The notes under the pieces are model-generated. The model saw nothing but the letters and a program-made list of their open reading frames with translations. It made no database searches and had not been told where the DNA came from. A stretch of 64,000 bases of DNA from Odontocerum albicorne (Eukaryota > Arthropoda > Insecta > Trichoptera > Odontoceridae). Position 1 is the stretch's first letter. Every line of letters starts with the position of its first letter. Below, one piece after another: positions 40,298 through 50,540 of this stretch. The stretch lies in NCBI GenBank assembly GCA_949825065.1, contig OX463862.1, forward strand, positions 13,263,592 to 13,327,591. Direction: 5' to 3'. Position numbers and translations under genes: made by a program.

Positions 40298-41550
40298 ATT
40301 TGCATATAAGTAGCTAGTTATATTTGCATATAAGTAACTAGTTATATTTGCATATAAGTAGCTAGTTATATTTGCATATAAGTAACTAGTTATATTTGCA
40401 TATAAGTAGCTAGTTATATTTGCATATAAGTAGCTAGTAGGGGTTCTAATGGGTAATAGGGCTACGATGGAGTATACTTTGCTGGAAAGTGTACCTCTAC
40501 AAAATATCGTAATGCGCCATGTTGCAATACCACCAGCAACACTACTACCAAGTCCAATTCATTAGCGTCCTCGAGTGGTCTTTTGGCTCCGCGAACCCTG
40601 GGCAATGTGGCCACTGACATTAACATCAGTGTCATAGCAGATAATGAATGGGCGAATGGCGAGTCTCCGGCGCCACAAAACCGGATCCCCCCAGCTAAGG
40701 GAAGGTGACCCCTACAGAAAAACCCATCAGAGAAGGCAACGGGAAACCACTCTGATTATCTTTTCCCAGGAAATTCACTATGGCGAGGAACACAACAATG
40801 GCCCCTAGTCCCGTACCGGGGGCCCGGAAGAAGACAGATGTCCTGGCTGCGGAATGTGAGGGAGTGGACCGGCATCCGGAGTGCAGAGGAACTGTTCCGG
40901 GCGGCTCAGGACCGAGACGGATTCGCCGAAGTGATCGCCAACGTTGGGGGGGACCCGACAGGGCACTTAGAAGAAGAAAAGAAGCTAGTTATATTTGCAT
41001 ATAAGTAACTAGTTATATTTGCATATAAGTAGCTAGTTATATTTGCATATAAGTAACTAGTTATATTTGCATATAAGTAACTAGTTATATTTGCATATAA
41101 GTAGGTAGTTATATTTGCATATAAGTAGGTAGTTATATTTGCATATAAGTAGGTAGTTATATTTGCATATAAGTAACTAGTTATATTTGCATATAAGTAA
41201 CTAGTTATATTTGCATATAAGTAGCTAGTTATATTTGCATATAAGTAACTAGTTATATTTGCATATAAGTAACTAGTTATATTTGCATATAAGTAACTAG
41301 TTACATTTGCATATAAGTAGGTAGTTATATTTGCATATAAGTAGGTAGTTATATTTGCATATAAGTAGGTAGTTATATTTGCATATAAGTAGGTAGTTAT
41401 ATTTGCATATAAGTAGGTAGTTATATTTGCATATAAGTAACTAGTTATATTTGCATATAAGTAACTAGTTATATTTGCATATAAGTAGGTAGTTATATTT
41501 GCATATAAGTAGGTAGTTATTATATTTGCATATAAGTAGGTAGTTATGTT
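40298..41550. repeat. 24-bp satellite containing POU octamers, interrupted once
   Basis: The unit ttatatttgcatataagtaa + ctag occurs about 6 times before and about 23 times after an insertion at 40441-40982. The last bases vary (aactag, agctag, ggtag) in runs, giving local sub-blocks. Each unit contains ATTTGCAT, the complement of the POU octamer ATGCAAAT. Confidence 0.95.
40441..40982 (+). mobile_element. Non-LTR-derived insertion in the 24-bp satellite
   Basis: The end encodes GRRQMSWLRNVREWTGIRSA, EELFRAAQDRDGFAEVIANV, the C terminus of a LINE C-type element, and ends 'gacagggcacttagaagaag' much like LINE C at 36100. The front (40540-40780) looks like a LINE leader ('ggcaacgggaaaccactctg'). 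With front and end joined it may be an internally deleted derivative. agctagt at both edges may be the target duplication, but the host is itself repetitive. Confidence 0.65.
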
Positions 41551-41635
41551 ATATTTTAATCGTTACATTTTACAAAAGTAATCTAATTTGCTATAAAGAA
41601 TCGAATGTGTCTATATTTGAACACTTCATAGACAC

Positions 41636-41950
41636 AATACACTACACCTTAAGCCGAATGTGTTACTATCATATATCGGAAGATTTAAAAAAAAATCTGT
41701 AGTTTGTCTTCCCTTGGTAAGTGTTCTGTGGTTTTCTTACTAAATATATATTTTTTTCTAAACATATACTGATGCGGGGAAGTTCCTAATCTAATGGCCG
41801 CAGCCACCACCTTCCTATCCGTACAGTTAACTTGTTTTATTTTTTTGTAATATTATTTTTTTAAATAGTGGGTTCGGTTCCCGAGTTGGAACGCCCTTAA
41901 AGAGAGTCTGCTCTCTAAACAGTGCTTTATAAATTATATTTGGATATTTT
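41636..41950 (+). mobile_element. SINE 2, copy 4
   Basis: 'ttgtcttcccttggtaagtg', 'gatgcggggaagttcctaat', 'ggccgcagccaccaccttcc', B-box-like 'gggttcggttcccgagttgg', 'gagagtctgctctctaaaca' and a degraded tail. Confidence 0.65.
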
Positions 41951-42861
41951 CTTTCAAACACAGATGAAAAATACTCGATTCTCTCAGCAAGTGCTGGAAG
42001 AGCTTTTTAACTATGATTGTTTGAACTTTTATTTAAAAAAAAAAAACTAATAATAATAATCAAAAGCCTGCGTATTTAAGATGTTATTCTACGTTCATAA
42101 AAATATCAGGAAGGTCCCGGAACGAGAGGGACATTGTGGTTGATAAACTTCCGAGACAACAGAAGTGAAAAGCAGTCCTTAGAGCTGTCATAATTTGTCA
42201 AAATATCAAACATTCGATAACGTGCAACGCACAAGAATGAAGACTATGATATAACAACAAGGGACACGCACGAGGCACGGATGGCCCAGGGGCTGATAAT
42301 GGACTATCGATTGAAGCCGAATGTCAGGAGCGAGGCCTTGGGAAAATACCGTCTACGTCTTTCGTCGGAGATCACGGAATGTTCTTTAATTGGATGACGT
42401 GGTACAGAGCTGCGTTGTTAACTGTTGTTAAGCCGACATTGTACTAGTGGCCCAGTTGGTAAGACGCACGACTAACACCCGGGGGTTTTGGGACCGATAT
42501 CCGAATGTACCCAATAAAAAGTGTTTCAGTCAGGTAAAAAACCTCGCATGTCTGGGAATGTTGTTGTTTCTTCACTAGCGGCAGTGATACGAAAACGTGC
42601 ATGACGAACGTGTCTACGCCAGTGGTTCTAACTCCGATAGCTCGATTACTGGGGTCGAGACAACATTGTCTCCCGGCAACGCCCTTAAATATTTCCGAAT
42701 TGACAATTCAGGTATATTGAAGAGTAGCAAACGAAAAAAATAATCGTTCCAGATCTTGCAAACAAGTAGTAAATGCTTTGTTTACCATTTAGTATGATCG
42801 ACCCTTTACAGAATGTGAACTTACCAGTAAGGCTGATGTGTAAAGCGAGAAAATGTGAAAT
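41951..42861. other. Mostly unexplained; tRNA-like piece near 42443
   Basis: 'agtggcccagttggtaagac' (42446) is a good A-box-like head and 'gggaccgatatcc' a poor B-box, so an old SINE is likely. 'cagtggttctaactccgat' at 42621 resembles a hAT end. No gene was found. Confidence 0.4.
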
Positions 42862-43330
42862 GAAAGGTGTGCGTTTTTTAAGAGAAGCCTTGACTGATCA
42901 CCGGTCACCAGATATTGAAGGAATTTTGAAGAGAGGCCATGACTGATCTCCGGTCACTAGGTATTGAAGGGATTTTAAAGAGAAGCCATGACTGATCACC
43001 GGTCACCAGGTATTGAAGGGGCTTTGAAGATAAGCCATGACTGATCATCGGTCACCAGATATTGAAGGAATTTTGAAGAGAAGCCATGATTGATCACCGG
43101 TCACCAGGTATTGAAGGGACTTTGAAGACAAGCCAAGACTGATCACCGGTCACCAGATATTGAAGGGATTTTGAAGAGAAGCCATGACTGATCACCGGTC
43201 ACCAGATATTAAAGGAATTTTGAAGAGAAGCCATGACTGATCATCGTCCACCAGATATTGAAAGGATTTTGAAAAAAAGCCATGACTGATCACCGGTCTC
43301 CAGATATTGAAGGGATTTTGAAGACTGGGT
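42862..43330. repeat. 49-bp minisatellite, 9 units, built from mariner transposase sequence
   Basis: ccggtc or its variant recurs every 49 bp (42901, 42950, 42999 and so on to 43293). The complement of the unit reads SLQYLVTGDQSWL, the first catalytic Asp region of a mariner. The last unit runs directly into the transposase fragment on its right. 49 is not a multiple of three, so the array cannot encode a repeated in-frame protein. Confidence 0.9.
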
Positions 43331-43640
43331 AAATATACGGACTAGACTGGCCTTATCGACGGAGAGCTCACGAGGAGCCCATCCAGTCATTTTCCATACT
43401 TTACCGAGCTTTTTGAGGCGCCTGATGATCGAGGAATAGTCTACATTGAACTGTTCGGCCAGCATCCTTGTTGTCAAACTTTCGTCTTCTTCCACGGCCA
43501 TCGGACGACATCTTCCTTCCTCATATTTTAAGCTTGTATCGCTAGATTTGAAACGATTGAACCATTTTCGAACTTGACTTTCAACGATCGTTTCTTCACC
43601 AAAGAGTTCGTCCCGATCGCGAAATGACTGCTGCAGGCCA
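43322..43640 (-). pseudogene. mariner-like transposase, N-terminal half
   Basis: Minus strand: IVESQVRKWFNRFKSSDTSL, RPMAVEEDESLTTRMLAEQF, VDYSSIIRRLKKLGKVWKM and GWAPRELSVDK, then the stretch that became the 49-bp unit (SLQYLETGDQSWLF). This is the bipartite helix-turn-helix and linker of a mariner, ending at the first catalytic Asp. The C-terminal half is absent. Confidence 0.85.
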
Positions 43641-43850
43641 TTGTTTTTCGAAGTGATAAAGCATGATATGACGAACATACCTATAAAGGTGATTATCGAC
43701 ACGCATTTTTACTACCGAAATAGCAAGGAATATACCATAGTAGGAAAAAAATAAAATGGCAAATTTGACAGATTCGAAGAGCACCTTAAAAAAGATCGTT
43801 AATTGTAGACTAACCTAATAGAAGCCCAAAGTATTCGTGTTGCCTATTTG

Positions 43851-44662
43851 CAACGTCCCCTCTAATGTGTGCGCATGTGCGGCCGCACATCTGTTAAAAA
43901 TTGTCCGCACACATCTCAAAGAAAGGAACTTGTAACCATATATTGTTTTGCGCAATTATATATTTTATTTGATATTTTATTATGGGTTCTCAGGTTCCTT
44001 TCTTTGAGATGTGTGCGGAACATGGAAACACCATATAGAGTCCACGCGCCGTAAGGAAAGAATAGTGTAGAAGGGTGACCATGATTTTTTATTTATTATA
44101 TATTCAGATTATTTAGTTTATTTATTTATTATTCATTTAAAAATACAGAAGTGGATTTTTTGTTTAGAACAAATATTTGTTTATTGATACAGAAAAAAAA
44201 AAGTGTGCAATTTGAATCCCATACATTTTACAACCTCCCTCAGTTTCGTTTCGCCACCGCAAAAATTTATTGATTCCCGTAAAATTGGTAATAATGTTGG
44301 AAAAATGTAATTTATGATTTCGTGGTACATGATGTTGACTACTTATGATAGTTTTATCTATGCTTGAATATGTAATCGTATTATGACGACCTCCGTGGCC
44401 TAGTGGTAAGATAGTTGTCTGCCGATCCGGAGGTTGCGGGTTCGATCTCCGCTGGAACCCAGATTTTATTAATAGGATTCCAATCTGGTTAACACTTAGG
44501 GCCTATAAAGACATCTTTCTGGTTGGTTGGAAGAGATTGCCACATGGCAATAAAGTCCCTAGGTTAAAAAAAAATATGCGTATTTGCGCACTTCCCTCTT
44601 TTTTTCTTGCACATATAAGTTGATAGACCGCACACACAATGAAAAAATTAGAGGGAACGTTG
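43851..44662 (+). mobile_element. hAT non-autonomous element, hAT3
   Basis: Ends caacgtcccctctaat and (inward) caacgttccctctaat are flanked by an exact 8-bp duplication cctatttg at 43843-43850 and 44663-44670. Subterminal inverted blocks 'ccgcacacatctcaaagaaa' and 'tttctttgagatgtgtgcgg' lie at 43901 and 43998. No transposase. A SINE 1 copy is nested in it. Confidence 0.85.
44385..44574 (+). mobile_element. SINE 1, full length, nested in hAT3
   Basis: Best-preserved copy: head 'gacgacctccgtggcctagt', B-box 'gggttcgatctcc', 'ctggaacccagattttatta', body 'ggattccaatctggttaaca', and tail 'ggttggttggaagagattgc', 'cacatggcaataa'. Confidence 0.85.
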
Positions 44663-44670
44663 CCTATTTG

Positions 44671-45152
44671 TCTATCCAAAGATATTTGATGCTATCTTTT
44701 GGAATTCGTGACTGGTAACGCATCCCCATCAAAAAAGGTTTCGTCTACCTTAGATTTAAAAAAATATAACTAAAGCTTTTTAAATTCAGTAATATAAATA
44801 AAATGTTTTGAAATGTGTAAAAGTTAACCTATTTTACATAGAATTCAATGGTTACGCGGTTATAATTTTCGCCCTTGTTTTCTCGAACCAATTACCCGCG
44901 TAAATGGAGAGATTGTTGTATTTACATGCAAAATATTATACAAAACGATACGACAATGTCGTGTCGCATGCCACTGAAAAAGATAGACAAACTGTAATAC
45001 GACAAACGCGAAGATTACCAGGTAACATACAATACAAGCAGCGACAGTAGCGGCCCTCATTAAATACGCATTATCGGGGTATTCATAAAATATTTATGAC
45101 AATTTGTTAAACTGTTGTATTTTCTTCGTAGACTGTAGGTCATGCCAGGGCA
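44671..45152. other. No gene recognised
   Basis: Carries the third loose copy of the short repeat seen beside T3 ('tgatgctatcttttgga'), just before T5. Confidence 0.4.
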
Positions 45153-45156
45153 AATA

Positions 45157-45689
45157 AAGTGGTCTTTCAAATTGAGCGGTTTTATTAAATTCTTGAATAA
45201 AACACAATTTGCTTTGATTTCAAAAAACTTTTTATCGGTCATTGAAGTATAATATAGTATATGACATTTAAACACAAAAAACAATATCCGCCAAATGTCC
45301 ACCTCTTGCACCTCAACAGATGTCCGCTCTTTTGTCAAAATTTTCGATGACATTTTGGCATAATTGCGATTCTAACTCACCAATAACGCGAATAATTTGT
45401 CCTTCAGCTCAGGAATTGATCGGGGGTCATTCTTATATACCTGGCTTTTCACGTAACCCCAGAGAAAATAGTCCGACGGTGTCAGATCACATGATCTTGG
45501 TGGCTAATTAACATCACCGTTTCCGGAGATTACAATACATAAAATAATTCAACAATTTGAACGCGTTGTTGCATGGTATACGACTCCATTTTTATAAATG
45601 TCATACATTACACTTTTCAAATGTCACAAAACTCAGCCATCTGTCTTTTATCCAAGAATTTAAAAAACCAATCAATTTGAAAGACCCTT
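45157..45689 (-). mobile_element. Tc1/mariner-like MITE, copy T5
   Basis: 'aagtggtctttcaaattgag' and (inward) 'aagggtctttcaaattgatt' are flanked by TA on both sides. It is collinear with T2-T4, including minus-strand codons for the fused N and C termini, with more frame damage. Confidence 0.8.
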
Positions 45690-45758
45690 TATTTTGTATG
45701 AAAGGCCGTATTGAGAATTTAAATAAATATAAGAAAGTCAAATAAAATAGATATTTTT

Positions 45759-45846
45759 GCACATACAACTTATTGTAAAACAGATACAACTTATTGTAAA
45801 TCAGATACAACTTATTGTAAAACAGATACAACTTATTGTAAAACAG
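45759..45846. repeat. 21-bp tandem array, about 4 units
   Basis: Unit cagatacaacttattgtaaa + a, nearly perfect. Confidence 0.9.
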
Positions 45847-46384
45847 AAAATAACAATGTAAAATTTAAAAAAATATACATCAACGCGGAGGTCAAAATGA
45901 TAGTATATTTGTGAGTATAAGTATACAAATTCGTGGCAATGTAGACGGTTGTGCATTACACAAGGCTACACAAGCCGTACTCACACATTCACTCTTATAA
46001 TACGATTCTGGGCTAAAAAAACGACACAGGTTGTACATAATCATAAAAAACAAAAAAATAGTACATATATACCATCAAGCCATTTCAATGTTGGGGTAAA
46101 AAGAGAGGCCAGAACGTCAAACTTTCATACTTCTATCGCCTCCTTCATATCGATACATCTTCTTATAAATTATTTCTGTTTTCTTATACTCCTTACTTTT
46201 CCTTCTTTCAAAATTGCATTCCCTTGGTCCAATCTTCCTCTACGACGACTCCCAGTTGTACAAGCATTATAAATTAGTTTAATCCGTATTTCGTTAGCCA
46301 TCGGTTCATCATGTCCGAACCACCTCAACGTGCTTTTTTCACGCTATTCTTAACACATCAGTTTTTAACTCAAATTAATTACAT

Positions 46385-47460
46385 TTATTATTTTGCCATA
46401 AATCAACACACCACATATTTTTAATAATTAATTACATTTATTATTCTGTCATAAATCAACACACCACATATTTTTAATAATTAATTACAATCCTAATAAT
46501 TAATTACATTTATTATTCTGTCATAAATCAGCACACCACATATTTTTAATAATTAATTACATTTATTATTCTGTCATAAATCAACACAACACATATTTTT
46601 AATAATTTATTACAATCCTAATAATTAATTACATTTATTATTCTGTCATAAATCAGCACACCACATATTTTCAATAATTAATTACATTTATTATTCTGTC
46701 ATAAATCAACACAACACATATTTTTAATAATTTATTACAATCCTAATAATTAATTACATTTATTATTCTGTCAAATCAGCACACCACATATTTTCAATAA
46801 TTAATTACATTTATTATTCTGTCATAAATCAACACACCAAATATTTTTAATAATTAATTATATTTATTATTCTGTCATAAATCAACACACCACATATTTT
46901 TAATAATTAATTACAATCCTAATAATTAATTACATTTATTATTCCGTCATAAATCAGCACACCAAATATTTTTAATAATTAATTATATTTATTATTCTGT
47001 CATAAATCAACACACCACATATTTTTAATAATTTATTACAATCCTAATAATAAATTACATTTTTTATTCTGTCATAAATCAGCACACCAAATATTTTTAA
47101 TAATTAATTACATTTATTATTTTGTCATAAATCAACACACCACATATTTTTAATAATTTATTACAATCCTAATAATTAATTACATTTATTATTCTGTCAT
47201 AAATCAGCACACCACATATTTTTAATAATTAATACATTTATTATTCTGTCATAAATCAACACACCACATAATTTAAATAATTTATTACAATCCTAATAAT
47301 TAATTACATTTATTATTCTGTCATAAATCAACACACCACATATTTTAAATAATTAATTAAAATCCTAATAATTAATTACATTTATTATTCTGTCATAAAT
47401 CAACACACCAGATATTTTTAATAATTAATTACATTCCTAATAATTAATTACATTTATTTT
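46385..47460. repeat. Satellite of about 53-bp and 72-bp units
   Basis: The core 'taattacatttattattctg' 'tcataaatcaacacaccaca' 'tatttttaa' repeats about 18 times, and many units carry an extra 'taattacaatcctaat' block, giving a two-size higher-order pattern. It resembles the LINE A stretch around 'gtattctgtcatacattgtc'. Confidence 0.9.
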
Positions 47461-48212
47461 TCTAATTGCACGCATTTCTACAGCATTTATTCGATTCTAC
47501 TAAATATTTATCTCATTGCACGCATTTCTACAGCATTTATTCGACTCTACTAAATATTTATCTCATTGCACGCATTTCTACAGCATTTATTCGACTCTAC
47601 TAAATATTTATCTCATTGCACGCATTTCTACAGCATTTATTCGACTCTACTAAATATTTATCTCATTGCACGCATTTCTACAGCATTTATTCGACTCTAC
47701 TAAATATTTATCTCATTGCACGCATTTCTACAGCATTTATTCGACTCTACTAAATATTTTTCTCATTGCACGCATTTCTACAGCATTTATTCGACTCTAC
47801 TAGATATTTTTCTCATTGCACGCATTTCTACAGCATTTATTCGACTTTACTAAATATTTATCTCATTGAACGCATTTCTACAGCATTTATTCGACTCTAC
47901 TAAATATTTATCTCATTGCACGCATTTCTACAGCATTTATTCGACTCTACTAAATATTTATTTCATTGCACGCATTTCTACAGCATTTATTCGACTCTAC
48001 TAAATATTTTTCTCATTGCACGCATTTCTAGAGCATTTATTCGACTCTACTAGATATTTTTCTCATTGCACGCATTTCTACAGCATTTATTCGATTCTAC
48101 TAAATATTTATCTCATTGCACGCATTTCTACAGCATTTATTTGACAATACTAAATATTTTTCTCATTGCACGCATTTCTACAGCATTTATTCGATTCTGC
48201 TAAATATTTTTC
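47461..48212. repeat. 50-bp satellite, 15 units
   Basis: The unit tctcattgcacgcatttcta, cagcatttattcgactctac, taaatattta is very uniform. It nearly equals LINE A sequence at 62382-62412 ('acacgcatttctacagcatt' 'tactcgg') and 8611-8640, showing where it came from. Confidence 0.95.
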
Positions 48213-48636
48213 CACGTTCACGGTTCAATTGTTAATGTTGATGAATTTTTTTCTAGTTTTCGGACAACATAAAATAAAAAGCAGGCCGTGTATAGCTCGC
48301 GGGCCGCGATTTAACCATAACTGATGTAAACATTACCGCAGGCACGGAATCTAAAGGGCAGGGGTCTGTTAGTGGTCGATTAAGGGAATTTTGTAAATTA
48401 CATGGTAAACGAGGTGTATTTTATTCACTTGAATGACGTATTAATCTACGATATTAATAATGAAAATGTTAATGTTTTGAATAAATGACTAAGCGAATAT
48501 ATAAGTCAGAAATGCACTGAATGCGCGAAAGAGGTAGAGCGAGGAAAACGTGGCTGGAACAAGTGAACTAGATTTTGAAAGAAGGTAAATTAAGAAGCAC
48601 GAATAACGTAAGATTGCGCATGGCGTGATTTAATAC

Positions 48637-48790
48637 GGACAACCTCCGTGACCTAGTTGGTAAGACACCTGTCTTCCCGGGGATTGCGGGTTTGATTCTA
48701 GAGATTTGAAAAAAAAATCTAGTCTGGTTTTCGATTGAGATTTGCTCAACAACTTTCCGATTGGTTTAAATAGTCACTACATGATAATAA
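48637..48790 (+). mobile_element. SINE 1
   Basis: Head 'gacaacctccgtgacctagt' 'tggtaagacacctgtcttcc', B-box 'gggtttgattctag', then poly-A, 'atctagtctggttttcgatt' and a decayed tail with 'ccgattggttt'. Confidence 0.7.
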
Positions 48791-48872
48791 ATAATCACTA
48801 CATGATAATGTATCCGATAAGTTATTCCGTATACAACGAAACTAATACTCATACAATGCAATAAATACTATA

Positions 48873-49139
48873 TAGGGTGGCTCAACAAGAACTGCAATTT
48901 TTAATTTGCCATTTTTCAGCTGTCAAACGTATAATATTTATAATGGGCATACGTCATCTACATGTTTTCCCGATTTTTATAATAAATTTTAATAATTTCT
49001 AAGCGTTTTGCAACCGTGTACCACGGCATGATTAATTTATACGTTGTGTAGATGACGTATATCCATTATAAACATTATACGTTTGACAGCTGAAAAATGG
49101 CGGTAAATTTAAAATTACAGTTCTTGTTGCGCCACCCTA
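48873..49139. mobile_element. Long-TIR fold-back MITE
   Basis: TA at both edges. Arms 'tagggtggctcaacaagaac' and (complement) 'tagggtggcgcaacaagaac' continue about 100 bp through 'ttttcagctgtcaaacgtat' and 'acgtcatctaca'. 267 bp in total. Probably moved by a Tc1/mariner-type transposase. No coding. Confidence 0.85.
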
Positions 49140-49255
49140 TACAATAGCAATGTGCAAAAAACGAAATTAGCGTGTTTGAATTTAAAAGTGTGGAGATCTG
49201 TTCTCTCTGCCAACCCCGCAATAGACACGGCGTGATAACAAATACGTATGTATGT

Positions 49256-50084
49256 ACCTACAATAGAAATCGTTAAAAATTAAGAATTCCATCAATCAAA
49301 TGTTGTATCGGACGCGTGCGTCACCTAAAATATGATTGATGTATTGTGTATTTTCTTATTTATTTGATATTTTCAAGATGTTTTGTTTGATGTACTTGCT
49401 GTGTACCTTATGTAATGTTCCTTATGCGTGGCCTTTGCGAGAGCTACTATCAAAAGTCGGCCGGCCCATGCATTCGAAAACGTGCGAAATACGTAATATC
49501 TCGCAAGCCATGACGGCATGCACGGGCTAAAATAGGAGCTTACGGTGAGCGATTGGCCGCACATAAGGAGGGCAAAACGTCAAAAAATACATTCTCAGTT
49601 TTACTACAGTCTACTGTGTTTTACTTACGACCAACTTCTACCTGCTAAAGAGGAATCTCTTCATCCTGCTACTTTTCACCGGAAAAGCATCAAGTGAGCC
49701 GAAATCTCCGAGTATCGAGCGGCAGCCATCCACCTATTCTACAGTCTTCGTACGGTGCCGTACAAAGTGGTCCTTCGAGCCGGATCTGCTGCATTACTGT
49801 ACCGTACAAATGTTATTTGGCTTAAGCCAGAAAACACATTTTTAATTATTAAAGCTTTAAGTTTGTATAATTCAATATTAGAATATTTCACAAAAAAAAC
49901 TTTGTTATTCTTATAATTACACATTATTGGCGCGACACATGTTTCTACCCCTTATCCAGAGATCTTCCCGATTTGTTACAAGATCATTCAATGCTTAAAT
50001 CTAACTGGCATCACGTTTCATCGAAACTGTTGTATTAGTATATATTACAATTTTCGCTGTCTACGATACAACGATGTCAAACAG
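49256..50084. other. Unclassified; possible LTR-retrotransposon debris
   Basis: 'tcgagcggcagccatccacc' (49716) and 'aaagtggtccttcgagccgg' (49763) remind me of Bel/Pao-type LTR and leader sequence, but no LTR pair, protease or RT was found. Nothing else recognised. Confidence 0.25.
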
Positions 50085-50185
50085 GTCGTTATTGAAAACC
50101 AAACTGGAATCATTTTCAAAAGAATTCGGATACCGAAGGGAATCAAAATTCGCGCTGTATTTTTATCTTCCATCCTCTTCAACCT
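50085..50185 (+). pseudogene. RTE-like reverse transcriptase core fragment
   Basis: Plus-strand codons VKQVVIENQTG, then RIPKGIKIRAVFLSSILFNL correspond to the RT block usually written G(V/I)RQGC.LSP.LFNL. Key residues are mutated (RQGC to KGIK). Isolated piece of about 100 bp. Confidence 0.5.
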
Positions 50186-50540
50186 CATCCTGAACGAGTC
50201 GAGATCTCATCGCTGTGACGATTCTCTTCTATTCGCAGAAATCTCCTTTGAACTCGCTCAACTATCAGGGAGTTGTGGATTCCTCTCGGGTTCCAAATGA
50301 TTGAGCCGCACTCTAATCTACTGCGAACCAGTGAATTATAAAAATATCTCATAAAAGCGCTGGGCGATCTCTGTTGCCTCCTACTGGAAACAATTGGCAT
50401 AGTTAATAGTTTATGGTCTGGACACGGAACTGAATTAATGTAATTGTTTCTTCCCACCAGAATTGACCGCTCAAGACTAACGTCTCCCTCTTGCGCTGTG
50501 TGTCCAAATAATTGCAAGATTCTTCTTACATACATCACAG
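50186..50540 (-). pseudogene. Non-LTR (Jockey-like) RT C-terminal fragment
   Basis: Minus strand: GDVSLERSILVGRNNYINSV, FMRYFYNSLVRSRLECGSII, WNPRGIHNSLIVERVQRRFL. The LV.S.LEY.S..W.P......IERVQR.FL pattern lies just after the RT domain in Jockey-like elements. It continues into the 282-bp array on its right. Confidence 0.7.

Larger units (their letters stand above)
46080..48245 (-). pseudogene. LINE A fragment expanded by two internal satellites
   Basis: The minus-strand LINE A order is kept at both edges and between arrays. 46100-46260 is the DVEEAK-to-RGRPRK tail, and 46310-46380 is 'ccgaaccacctcaacgtgct' and the DECELK region. The two satellites come next, then 48205-48240 'ccacgttcacggttcaattg' corresponds to 'ccacgtctcattcccataca' of other copies. 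Confidence 0.7.
48520..49255 (+). mobile_element. LINE A 3' end carrying a SINE and a MITE
   Basis: 48520-48632 keeps codons for the RGR.RKTWLEQVN and DILKEG region. After the inserted SINE 1 and fold-back MITE, the LINE end reappears at 49170-49255 ('tctctgccaaccccgcaata' 'gacacggcgtgata'). Confidence 0.6.

Noticed and set aside
49716..49800. Bel/Pao LTR retrotransposon
   Set aside because: Only a vague resemblance of two short stretches; no LTR pair, primer-binding site, protease or RT could be identified, so it is only mentioned within the region description.
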